Assembly (NCBI GenBank): GCA_963693085.1 | Contig: OY856409.1 | Span: 1,619,397,711-1,619,461,710, forward strand | DNA: 64,000 bases | Direction of reading: 5' to 3' | From: Alisma plantago-aquatica | Lineage: Eukaryota; Streptophyta; Magnoliopsida; Alismatales; Alismataceae | Part shown: positions 23,889-36,232 of the stretch, in pieces | Layout: every line of letters begins with the position of its first letter | Position numbering within the stretch: position 1 is the stretch's first letter | Notes under the pieces: generated by a model | Told to the model about the DNA's origin: nothing | The model's input: only the letters and a program-made list of their open reading frames with translations | The model's database searches: none | Position numbers and translations under genes: made by a program

Positions 23889-26800
23889 ACCACTTTATTG
23901 GATAATTGACACTGGGGCTAATGTACATGTGTGTGCTGATAAATCCCTGTTTGTGTCTTATCAGGCCTCTCGAGGTCGGTCCGTGACTTTGGGCGATTCC
24001 AGCTCTGCAGAAGTCAAAGGCGAAGGACGGGTGGACTTGAAGTTCCCTTCGGGGAAGGTTTTGACTCTTAACAAGGTCAGACATGTTCCAACCATTCGAC
24101 GCAATATCCTTAGTGGCATCATATTAGTTAGAGAAGGTTATAGAGTAGATTGTAAATGTAACAAGGTTATTATTACACGCCTTTGTGATTCTTTATTTTT
24201 TGGCAAGGGGTACTTATGTGATGTGGAGAACTTGTTTCAGATTCATGTTGAACCTGTTTCAAATTCCGTTTTAAATTTGAATGATTATAGTTCTGTTTGC
24301 ATGAATCTTGTTTCATTCGATGTATGGCATTCACGTTTGGGACATGTTAACGTTGCCTCAATGAAGCGTATGATGAATCTAGATTTGATCCCTAAATCTG
24401 AAATTAGCAATAATAAATGTGAAATTTGTGTACAAGCTAAATTGCCTAGGAAGCCTTTTCATTCTGTGAATAGGAATTCGGAAATTTTGGATTTAGTTCA
24501 TACAAATATCTGTGAATTTAATGGTGTTGCTACGAAAGATCAAAAGTGTTATTTTATAACTTTTATTGACGATGCGAGTAGATACTGTTATGTCTTTTTA
24601 CTTAGAAGTAAAGATGAGGCATTGGATAAATTTCAAATTTATAAGAAAGAAGCTGAAACTCAAACCGGTAAAGTACTTAAGCGATTAAGATCTGATAGGG
24701 GAGGAGAGTTGCCTCGAACTTGTTTTTGGAATTTTGCCAATTGCATGGTATAGTTCATGAGGTAACTGCTCCTTATTCACCACAATCAAATAGGATAGAT
24801 GAACGTAAAAACCGAACCTTAATAGATATGGTAAATACCTTACTCCAAACATCTAGATTATACAACTTTATGTGGGGGAAGCTTTGAATACGGCTTGCCA
24901 TATTCTAAATAGAGTTCCCCATAAACATTCAGAGAGTAGTCCGTCTGAGTTATGGAGAGGAAGGAAACTGACTCTTAAATATCTTCAAGTGTGGGGGTGC
25001 CTTGCAAAGGTACTTGTCCCTGAACACAAAAGGAAGAAATTAGGACCGAAAACGGTTGATGCCATATTCTTGGGTTATGTAGAGACAAGCTATTCTTACA
25101 GATTCATGATTGTAAAATCAGATATCTCTGGCAATGAGGTCAATACAATTGTGGAATTACGTGATGCTACATTCTTTGAGGATGTGTTTCCTATGAAAAC
25201 TGGTGTGCCCAATGAAGTATCTCAAGAAGATTCATTTACCACAGGTTCTATTCCTGAGCACGTGGAAAGGATGACAAATGTGGGGGGCGACTCAGAACAT
25301 GCTATTTCTGAATCTGATGATTCTGAAGAAATAGTTGAACCAAGGAGAAGTAAATGGCCTAGGACATCCAAAGACTTTGGAAGTGAGTTTCATACTTACA
25401 ATGTTGAGGATGATCCTGTTACTTTCAAACAAGCTATGGAATCTCCAGAAGTTAAGTTTTGGAAAGAAGCCGTTAATGATGAAATCCGATCAATTCTCTC
25501 GAATGGAACTTGGGAATTGGTGGATTTGCCTCCTGGTTGTTCTGCAGTTGGTTGCAAATGGATTTTTAAGAAGAAACTTAATGCAGACAGGACAATCAAT
25601 AAGTATAAGGCTAGGTTAGTTGCTAAGGGTTACACACAAAGGGAAGGAATAGATTATTTTGATACCTATTCACCTGTTTCCCGTATGACCACAATCCAAG
25701 TGCTTATAGCATTGGCTTCCATTTATAATATGTATATCCATCAGATGGATGTGAATACCACATTCTTACACGGTGATCTTCAAGAAGAGATATATATGGA
25801 ACAATCTGAGGGATTTGTGGGTCGTGGGAATGAGTCCAAAGTGTGTAAACTTGTTAAGTCATTATATGGATTGAAACAAGCCCCTAAGCAATGTCATGAG
25901 AAGTTTGATTCTGTGATATCATCATTTGGCTTTATTTCTAATGAATTTGATAAGTGTCTCTACTGCAAGATTGTCAATAATGGATTCATTTTGTTATGCT
26001 TATACGTCGATGATATTCTACTTCTTGGTTCCAATATGAAAGTATTAAAAGAGACAAAGTCATTCTTGTGTAGCAAGTTTGAGATGAAGGATATGGGTGT
26101 CGCTGATGTGATTTTAGGGCTTAAAATCATAAGGTCTACTGATGGTATAACTCTCTCTCAGTCTCACTATGTTGAGAAGATACTGGAGAGGTTTGAGTAC
26201 ACATCACATAAACCTGTTAAGACTCCATATGATTCATCCAAGCCCTTTTTCAAGAATGAGACTAGGGTTCCAGTGTCTCAATTACGATACTCTCATATTA
26301 TCAGAAGTTTGATGTATCTTATGAACTGTACACATCCAGACATTGTGTTTGCCGTGAACAAGTTAAGTAGATACACCAGTTGTCCCGACAAGACCCATTG
26401 GGAAGCTCTTGACAGAGTTTTGAGGTATATCAAGGGAACACGTTCCCTTGGGCTGCATTATGGTAAACATCCTTCCGTAGTCGAAGGATATAGTGATGCA
26501 AGATGGATTGCCGTGAATTCTGGGAGTAATGGTGTCTCAGGATATGTATTCCTGTTGGGAGGAGGAGTTATTTTCTGGAGGTCTAAGAAACAGACCATAT
26601 TGTCTCGGTCCACTTTTGAAGCAGAGTTGTGTGCTTTAGATGAAACTGGATTGGAAACTAAATGGCTACATGGACTTATGTCTAGTTTACCTATGGTAAT
26701 GAAGCCACTTCCTGCAATTTCAGTTCACTGTGATTGAACTACAACTATTGCTAAGATAAAGAGTTCCAAGTACAATAAAAAACAACGTAGACACATCCAA

Positions 26801-26956
26801 GTTAGATTGAAATCTGTAAGGGAGTTAGTGTCTAATGAGATCGTGGCTGTGGACTACATCGATACCAAAGATAATATTGCTGATCCTTTCACTAAAGTTC
26901 TTACCTTGGCTTTAGTGGAAAAATCCAGGTTGGGGATGGGACTGAAACCCCTATAG
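23889..26956 (+). pseudogene. Copia copy A pol: protease, integrase, RT, RNase H
   Basis: Protease active site WIIDTGANVHVCADKS at about 23900. The GAG-pre-integrase/integrase zinc region has WHSRLGHVN...KCEICVQAK (24325-24450), then the integrase core with FIDDASRYCYVF. A frameshift near 24705-24760 breaks the catalytic region. RT (25400-26200) keeps GCKWIFKKKLN, YKARLVAKGYTQREGIDY, LYGLKQAP and the catalytic LYVDDILLLGS. RNase H is at 26400-26956, with a TGA at about 26735 after ISVHCD. The order integrase-RT-RNase H is diagnostic for copia. The frame is otherwise long and open (24872-26737), so decay is moderate. Confidence 0.93.
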
Positions 26957-27504
26957 ATTTGCAGGCAGTAGCAACCCAACCCAAAAGAGTGGAGATCCCA
27001 CAAATTGGGTTCAATGTGGTAATAACAAGCTGTCGGGTAAATCAGATGACACTATGTATTCTTGTTTGATGCTTCTAGCATCTGTGTCTATCTCCTGGAA
27101 ACCTGTTAGTGTCATGACTGCAAGTTAGTAAGAGATTAGTCTCTTAATGGTGTCAAGTCTTAGGACAGGATGTTAGCAGTACATCCTTGGAGACTCCAGC
27201 TAAGTGATTGATGTTGTGTAGGCCGCAACAGGAGAATTGGGTTGTTCTCTGTTATCAATCATGATATAAAATTTTGTATGCATGGCCTTAATGCATTGTT
27301 TTCTTTTCTACCATGTCTTTATTGTGTTGTTACCAACCTATACTCTTATACGCAAGGTTCAGGTTCAAGACTTTTGTTCACCTAGTTCCTACGGGGGTCA
27401 CAGTTAGATAACTCAGGTAGATTCAAACCGAAAGGTATCTGCTGAAAGCACAATATGGAGGACTGAATGGTAGAGCACACTACACATTGGACTTTGTGGG
27501 GGAT
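26957..27504 (+). other. 3' untranslated region and polypurine tract of copia copy A
   Basis: 548 bp without coding. It ends in GTGGGGGAT (27496-27504), the plus-strand priming tract immediately before the 3' LTR. The same region exists, inverted, in copy B. Confidence 0.8.
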
Positions 27505-28597
27505 TGTTAGATAAATGACGATTGTTGTTACTGTAACAACACGTAATTACTGTAGCACGTAATTACTGTAGTGTCGTTACTATAGCAAATCACTTATTTA
27601 GCATGGGTTAAACTCAATGTAGTGCAGCAAGTACATGTGAGAATGTAGTGTTGTTTCTAGTGTAAATGGCTAAGAAGTTTTATCCCATATTGCTCACTCC
27701 TAGAACTTTTGTGGTCCTCATATGAAGGATCACATGGGGTACTAGTGTCCAAAGGAGTCCTAGGAAGGAGGTATGCTCACCTCCTTGGTGGGTGGGATTG
27801 CCACATCACAACGCACGCACGTGCCACGCCACGCCTCACCTCGCCTCGCCTGGCCGGACCAGGCTCGGGCTTGGGCTTGTGGCTTGTGGATTGTGGATTG
27901 TAGATTGTGGAGAATGTCTTCCGTCTTCTTTTTGCACTAGGATACAACTAAGTAATTAATTACTCGTGTAATTAATTGTTTCTTTCTTATTCATATTGTT
28001 TAATCCTAATTAGAAAGTGTTTTTCTTTTACGGATTATTCCGTATTGTGTACAAGAGCAACCGAATGTTTGCGTCTTACTGGGAATAGGATTAGGGACGT
28101 GCGTGGCTATATATACACTCCAATCATTAGGGTTAAGCACACCGAAACAGTCTTCTACCACCGTGTGTTTTGTGAGCCCTAATCCAGAGTGCGAGAGTTG
28201 TCGTCCCAGGGTCGCTTCGTGGAGTCGTTCTCCTGCACGAAGCGTGACTTCCCCTTCTTCACCGACACAACTGTCAGGCGGTGGTTCCTACGATTGTTGT
28301 GCTGCACTGGTAGCAGTGCAACGTGACTACGTCGAGCGCGAGCGAGACATGCAAGTTCTAGGTTCGTGCCGGATCGCGACTGGGAGAATAGTGCCTATCC
28401 GCGAGGATTGCCAGGCACTGATTTCTTTAAGTAACACGTTCATTTATCAATGAACGATCTGGTTTGTGAATCTAACTCTAGTTTTTCTGTTCTCCTTCTT
28501 TATTTGAACTTTGTTTCTTATTTTGGATCTACCTGAATTGTTAATTACATTGCACCTGTCGTTGTTGCATGAACGACAATAACAAATATTAATAACA
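27505..28597 (+). repeat. 3' LTR of copia copy A
   Basis: 61 bp longer than the 5' LTR: it carries an extra CACGTAATTACTGTAG-type repeat near its start and extra CGCCT units in the GC-rich part (about 27815-27860). It keeps a perfect TGATTTCTTTAAG at 28419-28431. Confidence 0.93.
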
Positions 28598-28602
28598 TCT
28601 GG

Positions 28603-29446
28603 TCCTTTTGCTAGTATGTTGACCTAGTTCAGGCTTAGGGGTTGTTTAACGACACTCGCCCCCTTTCTCAATAAAATTGTAAACAAATATGTTTTAGATT
28701 ACGTTTTGGCCAGTGGCGGAGGGAAACGGAGGCACAGAGTAGCACAGGTCCTACCCCACATTCTAAATTACTTATTAATCTTACACATATAAGCCATCTA
28801 TATAGATACATTTGAAAGGAAAACAACTTTTGTGCCCTACTTAAAGCACTGTGCAAGTTACTTAATGTTTCAGTGCCCCCCAAGACCGATATTCTGGCTC
28901 CGCCGCTGGTTTTGACTCTTGTTTTTGCTCTCGTTCTTTATATTTGCTCTATCCCACCGATCTACCCTCATTTTGGTTAGAAAAGCTCTTGAGTTGTGTT
29001 TTATACTTTGGAGTTTTTTTTTCTATGTTTGTTCATCCATAGTGCTACATGATCATATATGTTCACACGAGGATTATTTTGGGCGAATAATTATATTGAA
29101 TTCCAGCAGTCGAATGAAATAATAGGGGAAATACCTATAAAAGAGAAGTTGTTCAGGGTCCTTTGAAATTGGTTCGAGCATTAAATCACAATGTATGGTT
29201 CCAACACTTTTGTAGATATTCGAGGTAGTAAAAGTTTGGCATTTGCTTATTTCTTCTAAATGACTCCATAGTGGCTATTTAGTTTGGATAATTCATATAT
29301 TGTAGTCAATGGCTAAATGGGTTAAGGTGTTGCATTAATAAGGATTATGAAATTCATAAACTCGTAAAAGGAGCCTGGTAAACAGACAACAAGTTTCTCC
29401 ACATTGTTGATGTATTCTTTAACACGTCCTCATTTTCTTTGACATG
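28603..29446. other. Spacer between the two copia copies
   Basis: Host sequence older than the copia insertions. It contains a 198 bp hAT-like MITE (28711-28908). Nothing coding is supported in the rest; the + strand open frame at 28919-29122 is hydrophobic and low in complexity. Confidence 0.6.
28711..28908. mobile_element. hAT-like MITE, 198 bp
   Basis: The left end is CAGTGGCGGAGG and the inverted right end reads CAGCGGCGGAGCC. Flanking 8-mers are GTTTTGGC (28703-28710) and GTTTTGAC (28909-28916), a 7/8 match, as for hAT 8-bp duplications. The termini match those of the larger element at 37899-39618. Confidence 0.75.
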
Positions 29447-29451
29447 CTATG

Positions 29452-30487
29452 TGTTGTTAATATTTATTAAGGTCGTTCATACAACAACGATATGTGCAAA
29501 TTAATTAACAATTGCAGGCAGATCCAAAATAAGAAACGAAGATCAAACAGAGCAGGAGAACATAAATAAAAGTCAGAATTCCCAAACCAGATCGTTCATT
29601 GAGAAACGAACGTGATACTTAAAGAAACCAGTGCCGACAATCCTCCGGATAGGCACCGTTCTCCCAGTCTCGATCTGGCACGAATCTGGAACAGACACGT
29701 CTCGCTCGCGCTTGACGTCGTCTCATTGCACTACCACCAGTGCAACACAACGTCCACAGGAACCTCTATCTAACAGTCACGTCTAGGTGATGGGAAGGAG
29801 AAAGAAACCTCGCTTCGCACAGAAGAAGAACTCCATGAAACGGCTCTGGAATGAAGGCTCGCGCTCTCTGGATTAGGGCTCTCAAAACACACGTAAAAAC
29901 GGCGGCTGAAGTTCGTTTGTTGTGTTTTTAACCCTAATGATCAGGGAGTATTTATAGTCACGCACGTCCCTTATTCCTATTCCCAGCAAGACGCAAACAC
30001 GCGGTCGCTCTTGTACACATTACAGAATAAAAACCGCAAAGAGAAACACTTTCCCGTTAGGATTAGGAAATCTAAATAGGAAAGAACTAATTAATTACAT
30101 GAGTAATTAATTACTTAGTTGTATCCTAGTATAAAAAGAAGCCGGAAGACGTAAGACATTCTCCACAATCCACAAGTCTGAGCTCGTGCCCGGCCCGGCC
30201 CGACCAGGCCAGGCGAGGCGAGGCGTGGCGCGTTCGTGCGTTGTGATGTGGTAACCTCACCCACTAAGGAGGTAAGCATACCTCCCTCCTAGGACCCCTT
30301 GGATACTATTACCCCATGTGATCGTACATATGAGGACCACAAAAGTTCTAGGAGTGAGCAATATGGGATAAAACTTCTTTATCATTTGCACTAGAGACAA
30401 AACTACTTTTCTCACATGTACTTACTGCACTATGTTGGGCTTAACCCATGCTAAATAAATGGTTGCTATAGCAGCATATATCTAACA
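29452..30487 (-). repeat. 3' LTR of copia copy B
   Basis: 1036 bp. On the minus strand it starts TGTTAGATATATGCTGC and ends AATATTAACAACA. It is preceded (minus strand) by the tract TGTGGGGGAT (30488-30497). It has a single copy of the segment that is doubled in the 5' LTR. Confidence 0.93.
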
Positions 30488-31036
30488 ATCCCCCACAAAG
30501 TTCAATGTGTAGTGTGCTACCATTCAGTCCTCCATAATGTGCTTTCAGCAGATACCTTTCTATTTGAATCTACCTAAGTTATCCAACTGTGACCCCCGTA
30601 GGAACTAGGTGAATAGAAGTCATGAACCTAAACCTTGGGTACAAGAGTATAGGTTGGTAACAACACAATAAAGACATGATAGAAAAAAAAACAATGCATT
30701 AATGCCATGTATACAAAATTTTATATCATGATTGATTACAGAGAACAACCCAATTCTCCTGTTGCGGCCTACACAACATCAATCACTTAGTTGGAGTCTT
30801 CAAGGATGTACTGCTAACATCCTGTCCTAAAACTTGACACGATTCAGAGACTACTCTCTTACTAACTTACAGTCATGACACTAACATGTTTTCTACGGAA
30901 TAGACACACATATGCAAGAAGCATCACATAAGAATACATAGTGTCATCCGATTTACCCGACAGCTTGTTATTACTACATTGAACATAATTTGTGGGATCT
31001 CCACTCTTTTCGGTTGGGTTGCTACTGCCTATAAAT

Positions 31037-34000
31037 CTATAAGGGTTTCAGTCCCATCCCCAACCTGGATGTTTCCACTAAAGCTAAGGTAAGACCTTTA
31101 GTGAAAGGATCAACTGTATTATCTTTGGTACTAACATAGTCCACAACCACAACCTCATTAGACACTAACTCCCTTAGAGATTTCAATCTAACTGGGATGT
31201 GTCTACGCTGTTTTTGATTGTACTTGGAACTCTTTATCTTAGCAATAGTTGTAGTGTTGTCACAGTGAACTGAAATTGCAGGAAGCAACTTCATTACCAT
31301 AGGTAAAGTGGACATAAGTCCCTGTAGCCATTCAGCTTCCAATCCAATTTCATCTAAAGCACACAACTCCGCCTCAAAAGTGGACCGAGAAAATATGGTC
31401 TATTTCTTAGACCTCCAGGAAACAACTCCTCCTCCCAACAGAAATACATATCCTGAGACACCATTACTCCTAAAATTCACGGCAATCCAGCTTGCATCAC
31501 TATATCCTTCGACTACAGAAGGATGTTTACCATAATGCAACCCAAGAGAATATGTTCCCTTGATATACCTCAGAACTCTATCAAGAGCTTCCCAATGGGT
31601 CTTGTCAGGACAACTGATGTATCTACTTAACTTGTTCACGGAAAACACAATGTCTGGATGTGTATAGTTCATAAGATACATCAAACTTCCGATAATACGA
31701 GAGTATCATAATTGAGACATTGGAACAAGGGCTTGGATGAGTCATATGGAGTCTTAACAAGTTTACGTGATGTGTATTCAAAACTCTCCAGTATCTTCTA
31801 AACATAGTGAGACTGAGAGAGAGTTATACTATTAGTAAACCTAATGATTTTAAGCCCTAAAATTACAGCATCGACACCCATATCCTTCATCTCAAACTTG
31901 CTACACAAGAATGACTTTGTCTCATTTACTACTTTCATATCGGAACCAAAAAGCAAGATATCATCGGCGTATAATCTTAGAAAAATGAATCTATTATTAA
32001 CAATTTTGTAGTAGAGACACTTATCAAATTCATTAGAAACAAAGCCAAACGATGATATCACAGAATCAAACTTCTCAGGCCATTGCTTAGGGGCTTGTTT
32101 CAACCCTTATAATGACTTAATAAGTTTACATACTTTGGACTCATTCCCACGACTCACAAATCCCTCAGGTTGTTCCATCTATATATCTGTTCCTAAAGAT
32201 CACCGTGTAAGAACGTGGTCTTTACATCCATCTGATGGATATAGAGATTATAAATGGAAGCCAATGCTATAAGCACTCGGATTGTGGTCATACGGGAACC
32301 ATGTGAATAGGCATAAAAATAATCTATTCCTTCCCTTTGTGTGTAACCCTTAGCAACTAACCTAGCCTTATACTTATTGATTGTCCCGTCTACATTAAGT
32401 TTCTTCTTAAAAATCCATTTGCAACCAATTGCAGAACAACCAGGAGGCAAATCCACCAATTCCCAAGTTCCATTCGAGAGAATTGATTGGATTTCATCAT
32501 TAATGACTTCTTTCCAAAACTTAGCTTTTGGAGATTCCATAGCTTGTTTGAAAGTAACAAGATCTTCCTCAACATTGTAAGTGAGAAACTCACTTCCAAA
32601 GTCCTTTGATGTCCTAGGCCGTTTACTTCTCCTTGATTCAACTATTTCTTCAGAATCATCAGATTTAGAAATAGCTTGTTCCGAGTCACCCCCCACATTT
32701 GTCATCCTTTCCACATGCTCGAGAATGGAACCTGTGGTAAATGAATCTTCTTGATATACTTCATTGGGCACACCGGTTTTCATAGAAAATACATCCTCAA
32801 ATAATATTACATCATGTAATTCCACAATTGTATTGACCTCAATGCCAGAGATATCTGATTTTACAATCAAGAATCTATAAGCATAACTTGTTTCTACATT
32901 GCCCACGAATATGGCATCAACCATTTTCGGTCCTAATTTCTTCCTTTTGTGTTCAGGAACAAGTACCTTAGCAAGACACCCCCACACTCGAAGATATTTA
33001 AGACTTGGTTTCCTTCCTCTCTACAACTCAAATGAACTACTCTCTGAATGCTTATGGGGAACTCTATTCAGAATATAGCAAGTCGTATTCAAAGCTTCCC
33101 CCCACATAAAGTTGAGTAATCCAGACGTTTGGAGTAAGGTATTACTATTAAGGTTCGGTTTTTACGTTCAGCAATCCCATTTGATTGTGGTGAATAAGGA
33201 GCAGTGACCTCATGAACTATACCATGTAATTGGTAAAATTCCAAAAACAAGTTCGAAGTATACTCTCCTCCCCTATCAGACCTTAATCTCTTAAGTACTT
33301 TACTGGTTTGAGTTTCAGCTTCTTTCTTATAAATTTTAAATTTATCCAATGCCTCATCTTTACTTCTAAGTAAAAAGACATAATAGTATCTACTCGCATT
33401 GTCAATAAAAGTTATAAAATAACACTTTTGATCCTTCATAGCAACACCATTAAATTCACAGATATCTGTATGCACTAAATCTAAAATTTCTGAATTCCTA
33501 TTCACAGAATGAAAAAGGTTTCCTAGGCAGTTTAGCTTGTACAGAGATTTCACATTTATTGTTGCTAATTTCAGATTTAGGGATCAAATTTAGATTCATC
33601 ATACGCTTCATTGAGGCAACATTAACATGTCCCAAACGTGAATGTCATGACATTAGATGAAACAAGATTCATGCAAATAGAACTATAATCATTCAAATTT
33701 AAAATGGAATTTGAAATAGGTTTAACATGAATCTTAAATAAGTTCTCCACATCACATAAGTACCCCTTGCCAAAAAAACAAAGAATCATGAAGGCGTGTA
33801 ATAATAGTCTTATTACATTTGTAGTCTACTCTATAACCTTCCCTAACTAAAATGACGCCACTAAGGATATTGCGTCGAATGGTTGGAACATATATGACCC
33901 TATTAAGAGTCAAAACCTTCCCCGAGGGCAACTTCAAGTCCACCCGTCCTTCGCCTTTGACTTATGCAGAGCTAGAATCGCCCAAAGTCATGGACCGACC

Positions 34001-34120
34001 TCGAGAGGCCTGATAAGACACAAACAGGGATTTATCAGCACACACGTGTACATTAGCCCCAGTGTCAATTATCCAATAAAGTGGTTCAAAAATAGAAAGG
34101 ATTTCAGGTTTAATAGACAC
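31037..34120 (-). pseudogene. Copia copy B pol
   Basis: Minus-strand blocks: protease WIIDTGANVHVCAD (about 34050-34080); integrase with VHTDICEFNGVA and APYSPQSNGIAERKNRTL (about 33150-33480); RT with GCKWIFKKKLN (about 32400) and LYADDILLFGS (about 31960); RNase H with ISVHCDNTTTIAKIKSSKYN and the terminal RLGMGLKPL (31037-31366). Copy B keeps the SPQSNG integrase motif and the RNase H reading that copy A has lost; copy A keeps RT. Several stops and frameshifts break the frame. Confidence 0.92.
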
Positions 34121-34998
34121 TTACCCATCATTGAGGTTCAATGATGTAGTCATCATGTTGACCACAGCCTCCTCAGTTGCAGATGCGACAACTTTCTTTG
34201 CCTTCTTAGAAGGACAATCCTTGTTCCAGTGGCCAACCTGTCCACAAGTCCAACAAGGTTTGTTCTTCGATTTCTTTAGGATCTTTGTCTTAGGTTTATG
34301 TGCATTCTTAGATTTCTTATCTTTGGTGTTTTTCGTAGAAGTAAAATGAATAGTTGGATTTGTATAAGTAGGCACCTTGACCGTTTTCTCCTTTAAGTGT
34401 TCTTCTTGTATATTAATATCCATCATTAGTTCTTCCATTGTGTGCCCCCTTTGCGATGCTTTAGAGACATACCAAACGATTCCCATGATGTAGGGAATTT
34501 TTCTATGATAGACATAACAACAAACTTCTCAAGCAATACCATCTTGGCATCTGAGAGTTCATGAACTAGGAGTTGTAGATCATGTGTTTGATAAGAAACT
34601 GACTTACCCTCAACCATCTGAAACTTAAGAAATTTAGACGCGCAATATTTTTCAACACCTTGATTTTCAGTACTAAAGTTCTTAATCACCAATTCCCACA
34701 AAACCTTGGATGTAGTGACTGGCGGCTTTGAGTAAGAATCATACAGTTTGTTATTTAAACCAAACAGAATCAAACCCCGACACTTTTTGTCACCCTTCTT
34801 CCAATTACCAATTATATTTGCATTATCAGGAATCGTTTCATCAGATTTAGGTTCAGTCTCTGCTAAGTACTGATCAAAACCCGCAATATTCAGCCAAATT
34901 TTCATCTAACTCTGCCAACGGGTAAAGTTGGTATCAGTAAATTTTTCAGGCATATTGTTGGTATCAATTTTATTTTCTGAACCACCCTGACCGGCCAT
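34121..34998 (-). pseudogene. Copia copy B gag
   Basis: The ATG at 34998 is in the same position as in copy A (36 bases after the LTR). A TAG follows TRWQS, and a frameshift lies near 34480. The zinc knuckle CWTCGQVGHWNKDC (about 34215-34260) is intact. Gag ends ...NLNDG-TAA (34121-34123). The next codons, in the same frame, continue VSIKPEILSIFEPLYWIIDT into protease, and the stop overlaps a good splice donor, GGTAAGTG. Confidence 0.9.
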
Positions 34999-35034
34999 TG
35001 TTAATTAACGACAGAAAGATGATTTCTTTAAGAC

Positions 35035-36227
35035 TGTTGTTAATATTTATTAAGGTTGTTCATGCAACAACGACAGGTGCAAATTAATTAACAATTATAG
35101 GCAGATCCAAATAAGAAACGAAGATCAAACAGAGCAGGAGAACAGAAATAAAAGTCAGAATTCGCAAACCAGGTCGTTTGTTGAGAAACGAATGTGATAC
35201 TTAAAGAAATCAGTGCCCGACAATCCTCGTGGATAGGCATCATTCTCCCAGTCTCGATCCGGCACGAACCTAGAGCAGACACGTCTCGCTCGCGCTTGAC
35301 GTCGTCTCGTTGTACTACCACCAGTGCATCACAACGCATGTAGGAACCTCCTCCTGACAGTCGCGTCTAGGTGACGGGAAGGAGAAAGAAACCTCGCTTC
35401 ACACCGGAGACGAACTCCACGGAACGGCTCTGGAACGAAGGCTCTCGCTCTCTGGATTAGGGCTCTCAAAACACACGTGAAAATGACGGATGAAGTTCGT
35501 TTGCTGTGTGTTTAACCCTAATGACGGGAAGGAGAAAGAAACCTCGCTTCACACCGGAGACGAACTCCACGAAACGGCTCTGGAACGAAGGCTCTCACTC
35601 TCTAGATTAGGGCTCTCAAAACACACGTGAAAATGACGGCTGAAGTTTGTTTGTTGTGTGTTTAACTCTAATGACCGGGGAGTATTTATAGCCACACACG
35701 TCTCTTATTCCTATTCCCAGCAAGACGCAAACACTCGTTCACTCTTGTACACATTACGGAATAAAAACCGCAAAGAGAAATACTTTCCCGTTAGGATTAG
35801 GAAATCCGAATAGGAAAGAACTAATTAATTATATGAGTAATTAATTACTTAGTTGTATCTTAGTGTAAAAAGAAGCCGGAAGACATTCTCCACAATCCAC
35901 AATCCACAAGCCCGAGCCCGAGCTCATGCCCGGCCTGACCCGGCCAGGCGAGGCGTTGCGTGGCGCGCGCGTGCGTGCGTTGTGATGTGGTAACCCCACC
36001 CACCAAGGAGGTGAGTATACCTCCCTCCTAGGACCCCTTGGTCACTAGTGCCCCATGTGATCCTACATATGAGGACCACAAAAGTTTTTGGAGTAAGCAA
36101 TAAGGGATAAAACTTCTTTGCCATTTGCACTAGAGACAAAACTACTTTTCTCACATGTACTTACTGCACTAAATTGGGTTTAACTCATGCTAAATAAATG
36201 GTTGCTACAACAGCCATATATCTAACA
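35035..36227 (-). repeat. 5' LTR of copia copy B with an internal 150 bp duplication
   Basis: Ends as in the 3' LTR, but about 157 bp longer. The segment at 35373-35522 is repeated at 35523-35672, just downstream (minus strand) of the TATA box (rc of TATTTATA, 35683-35690). The other three LTRs of this family in the window have it once. Confidence 0.93.
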
Positions 36228-36232
36228 CTATG

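Larger units (their letters stand above)
21907..28597 (+). mobile_element. Ty1/copia retrotransposon, copy A, full length
   Basis: LTRs at 21907-22938 and 27505-28597 flank a 4.6 kb gag-pol body. The target duplication TCTGG (21902-21906 and 28598-28602) is perfect. The LTRs start TGTTAGATAAATGACG and the 3' LTR ends AATAACA; the 5' LTR end has mutated to AATA. A polypurine tract GTGGGGGA precedes the 3' LTR. The element is inactivated by a stop in gag, frameshifts around protease and integrase, and a stop in RNase H. It lies just 3' of the HVA22-like gene, in the same orientation. Confidence 0.96.
29452..36227 (-). mobile_element. Ty1/copia retrotransposon, copy B, full length, inverted to copy A
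   Basis: Same family as copy A, on the minus strand. 3' LTR 29452-30487, body 30488-35034, 5' LTR 35035-36227. The target duplication CTATG (29447-29451 and 36228-36232) is perfect. Different target duplications show that A and B are independent insertions, not a duplication. Lesions include a TAG early in gag, a gag frameshift (about 34480), several stops in pol and YADD in place of YVDD. Confidence 0.96.
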
